Of a stretch of DNA of 64,000 bases, positions 62,701-64,000 are shown piece by piece. The position numbers were made by a program, and so were the translations under genes. This DNA comes from Diphasiastrum complanatum (taxonomy: Eukaryota > Streptophyta > Lycopodiopsida > Lycopodiales > Lycopodiaceae). The first letter of the stretch is position 1; each line of letters opens with the position of its first letter. The notes below the pieces were generated by a model. It had not been told where the DNA came from. It worked only from the letters and a program-made list of their open reading frames with translations, and searched no databases. The stretch covers positions 19,561,303 through 19,625,302 of the forward strand of contig CM055098.1 of the NCBI GenBank assembly GCA_029204225.1, read 5' to 3'.

Positions 62701-64000
62701 TGGGTGGCAATCCATGTGGCAAATCTTCAGGAAAAACATCTTTAAATTTAGACAATAAAGTTTCTAATTTACTGATTTTCTGCTGTATAGAACTGGAAAT
62801 AGAAACTTCAGGAATAAACTGAAAGTCACATAAGAATACCTGATTGTCTTCGTCTCCGTTTAGCTGACAGAGCTCTGAACTGCAGACCATAGGACTATTG
62901 GGAACATCATGCTCCCCATGCAACTGGATCTCTCGGCCTTTATGCTGAAAGTTGAGAGTGTTCTCTTGATAATTTCTGTGGAGGGAAGGTCCTAAGATGT
63001 AGAGCCAGTCTCTGCCGAGAACAATGTCTATGCGAGTCTCTGAAAGTTTATTTCATCTTGGTACCCCTGAATACCAAGATCTAGGTTACTTACCATGGTT
63101 TCCCAAATTTTCTTATCTTCACCCTTAGCCAATGAAACTATGTACCTATGCTGACTAGGTACTTCTGGAAGTCTAAGTTTTTTAACTAGGGTGTAGTTGA
63201 TGAAATTATGGGTCGCCCCCTCATCAACCATAACTCTGACTGACTGGTCACCAACTTTCCCGTGCATACGTACTAGGTCATGCAGCCCAAAGCTGAAGGG
63301 TCTTGCTAGCATTGCAGAGGTCAGCTGGCAACAGTGTTCATGGTCTTCATGATACACTTTGATCTCGGAAGCTACCGAGTCATTGGGGAAACTTATTGTC
63401 TGAACAAGATGAACTTGCTTTTTATCTTTTTTATCTTTAGTGAAAGGCCCCTTGGGACACTGTCTGACTGTGTGTCCCTTGCCATGCACACAAAGCACAA
63501 ACGTTCTTGTTTGGCTTTCTCAAAATCTTCTAGTTTTAAAGGCTGTATGAGCGATGGGTATTTCTGAGGAGCTTCACCTTTTACTTTATCTTCTTTCTTT
63601 CATTTTTAAACTTTCTTTTTAAATTGAAAGTCTTTCTGAGAAAGCTGCTCAGAAAAGGGCTCTTATCTCGCCCTTTCCTACCCACTGAAACATCATAGAT
63701 TTGAGCATATCTGAGATTTGAGCACATCATAGTGGGTCAGCTGAGCAAACCTGTTTCCATACAAAATTCGAGTTTCGAGCCCAAAAACCAATCCCAAATT
63801 CTAAATTAGTACGGACACCTGCTCGCTGGTCAATCCTCTATGTCTGCTGCAAATCCCTGCTGGAAAACACAAATGGATGGCTGAAATAGATCCACGCTAG
63901 ACCTGCAAATTTCTGGACTTGTGGAGGAAGAACCCTCGCTGACCAATCTTGTAGATTTGTTAGAAAAACCCACCCCCTTAGGCTTCTGAAAAAACAGGGA
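59726..64000 (-). mobile_element. Ty3/gypsy chromovirus, copy B (truncated by window end)
   Basis: Minus-strand relative of copy A. Its 3' LTR is only 112 bp (59726-59837): both ends match the copy A LTR, but about 245 bp are missing from the middle. Internal region in order from the right: leader-like sequence at 63730-64000, gag and protease, RT, RNase H, integrase, chromodomain. The 5' LTR, if present, lies outside the window. Fewer stops than copy A, so it is probably younger or less decayed. Confidence 0.82.
59838..63700 (-). pseudogene. Chromovirus copy B gag-pol
   Basis: Long open blocks: gag end and protease 63028-63498 ([14 protein letters not shown] knuckle, [14 protein letters not shown]), linker 62552-62923, RT to RNase H 61753-62580 ([54 protein letters not shown]), RNase H end 61173-61802 ([10 protein letters not shown]), integrase 60151-60906 ([39 protein letters not shown]), and chromodomain 59849-60043 ([20 protein letters not shown]). 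An in-frame deletion at about 62557 removes the first conserved RT motifs present in copy A (49330-49425), and a frameshift joins RT to RNase H at about 61780. Both would inactivate it. Confidence 0.87.

Noticed and set aside
1-64000. CRISPR arrays, bacterial operons, rRNA operons or defence systems
   Set aside because: No regularly spaced repeat-spacer array and no prokaryotic gene organisation; introns, LTR elements and plant-type domains show nuclear plant DNA.

Overview
The window is nuclear DNA of a land plant, most likely a seed plant with a large, transposon-rich genome. Three things point to this: only two recognisable host genes in 64 kb, plant-type Ty3/gypsy, Ty1/copia, hAT and Harbinger-like elements nested in one another, and one host gene with a 12.8-kb intron packed with transposons. 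I cannot name the species from the sequence alone.

Host genes. (1) 11863-12999, minus strand: an intact, intronless 378-codon gene for a plant protein of unknown function, with a CDCFxCY / RWDxSPN cysteine-tryptophan motif. It lies below a G+C-rich upstream region carrying five perfect CACGTG G-boxes within 366 bp. (2) 41616-57962, minus strand: a nine-exon gene for a BRCT + RING + PHD-like protein, reconstructed from splice sites whose phases all agree. Its domain order matches the Arabidopsis RING/BRCT protein At1g67180. Intron 3 (43866-56635) holds most of a hAT DNA transposon, and that hAT holds a Ty3/gypsy chromovirus.

Layout. 1-679 is an unidentified reading frame. 709-7330 holds decayed Ty3/gypsy parts: a plus-strand pol, a minus-strand gag-protease with its primer-binding site and LTR edge, and a second minus-strand gag. 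7445-8830 is a broken copia pol. 8850-11180 is the first copy of an unclassified ~2.4-3 kb repeat. 11863-14320 is gene 1 with its upstream region. 14320-21740 has no gene I can recognise, only microsatellites and a minisatellite. 21748-27673 holds a minus-strand copia (3' LTR, pol, an LTR fragment) around an internally deleted plus-strand chromovirus. 28965-37929 is a minus-strand Ty3/gypsy element interrupted by a 906-bp Harbinger/Tourist-like MITE and by the second copy of the ~3-kb repeat. 38955-40390 is another gypsy remnant. 41616-57962 is gene 2. 59726-64000 is a second chromovirus copy, running off the window.

The most interesting structures are rearrangement scars readable at coding level: an inverted middle segment inside the hAT transposase, a perfect 22-bp hairpin that replaced about 106 bp in one chromovirus copy (template-switch signature), an ~75-bp duplication flanking a 3-kb insertion, and a triplicated splice-donor segment in gene 2. 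I found no CRISPR array, rRNA gene or convincing tRNA gene, and I do not claim a new defence or enzymatic system.
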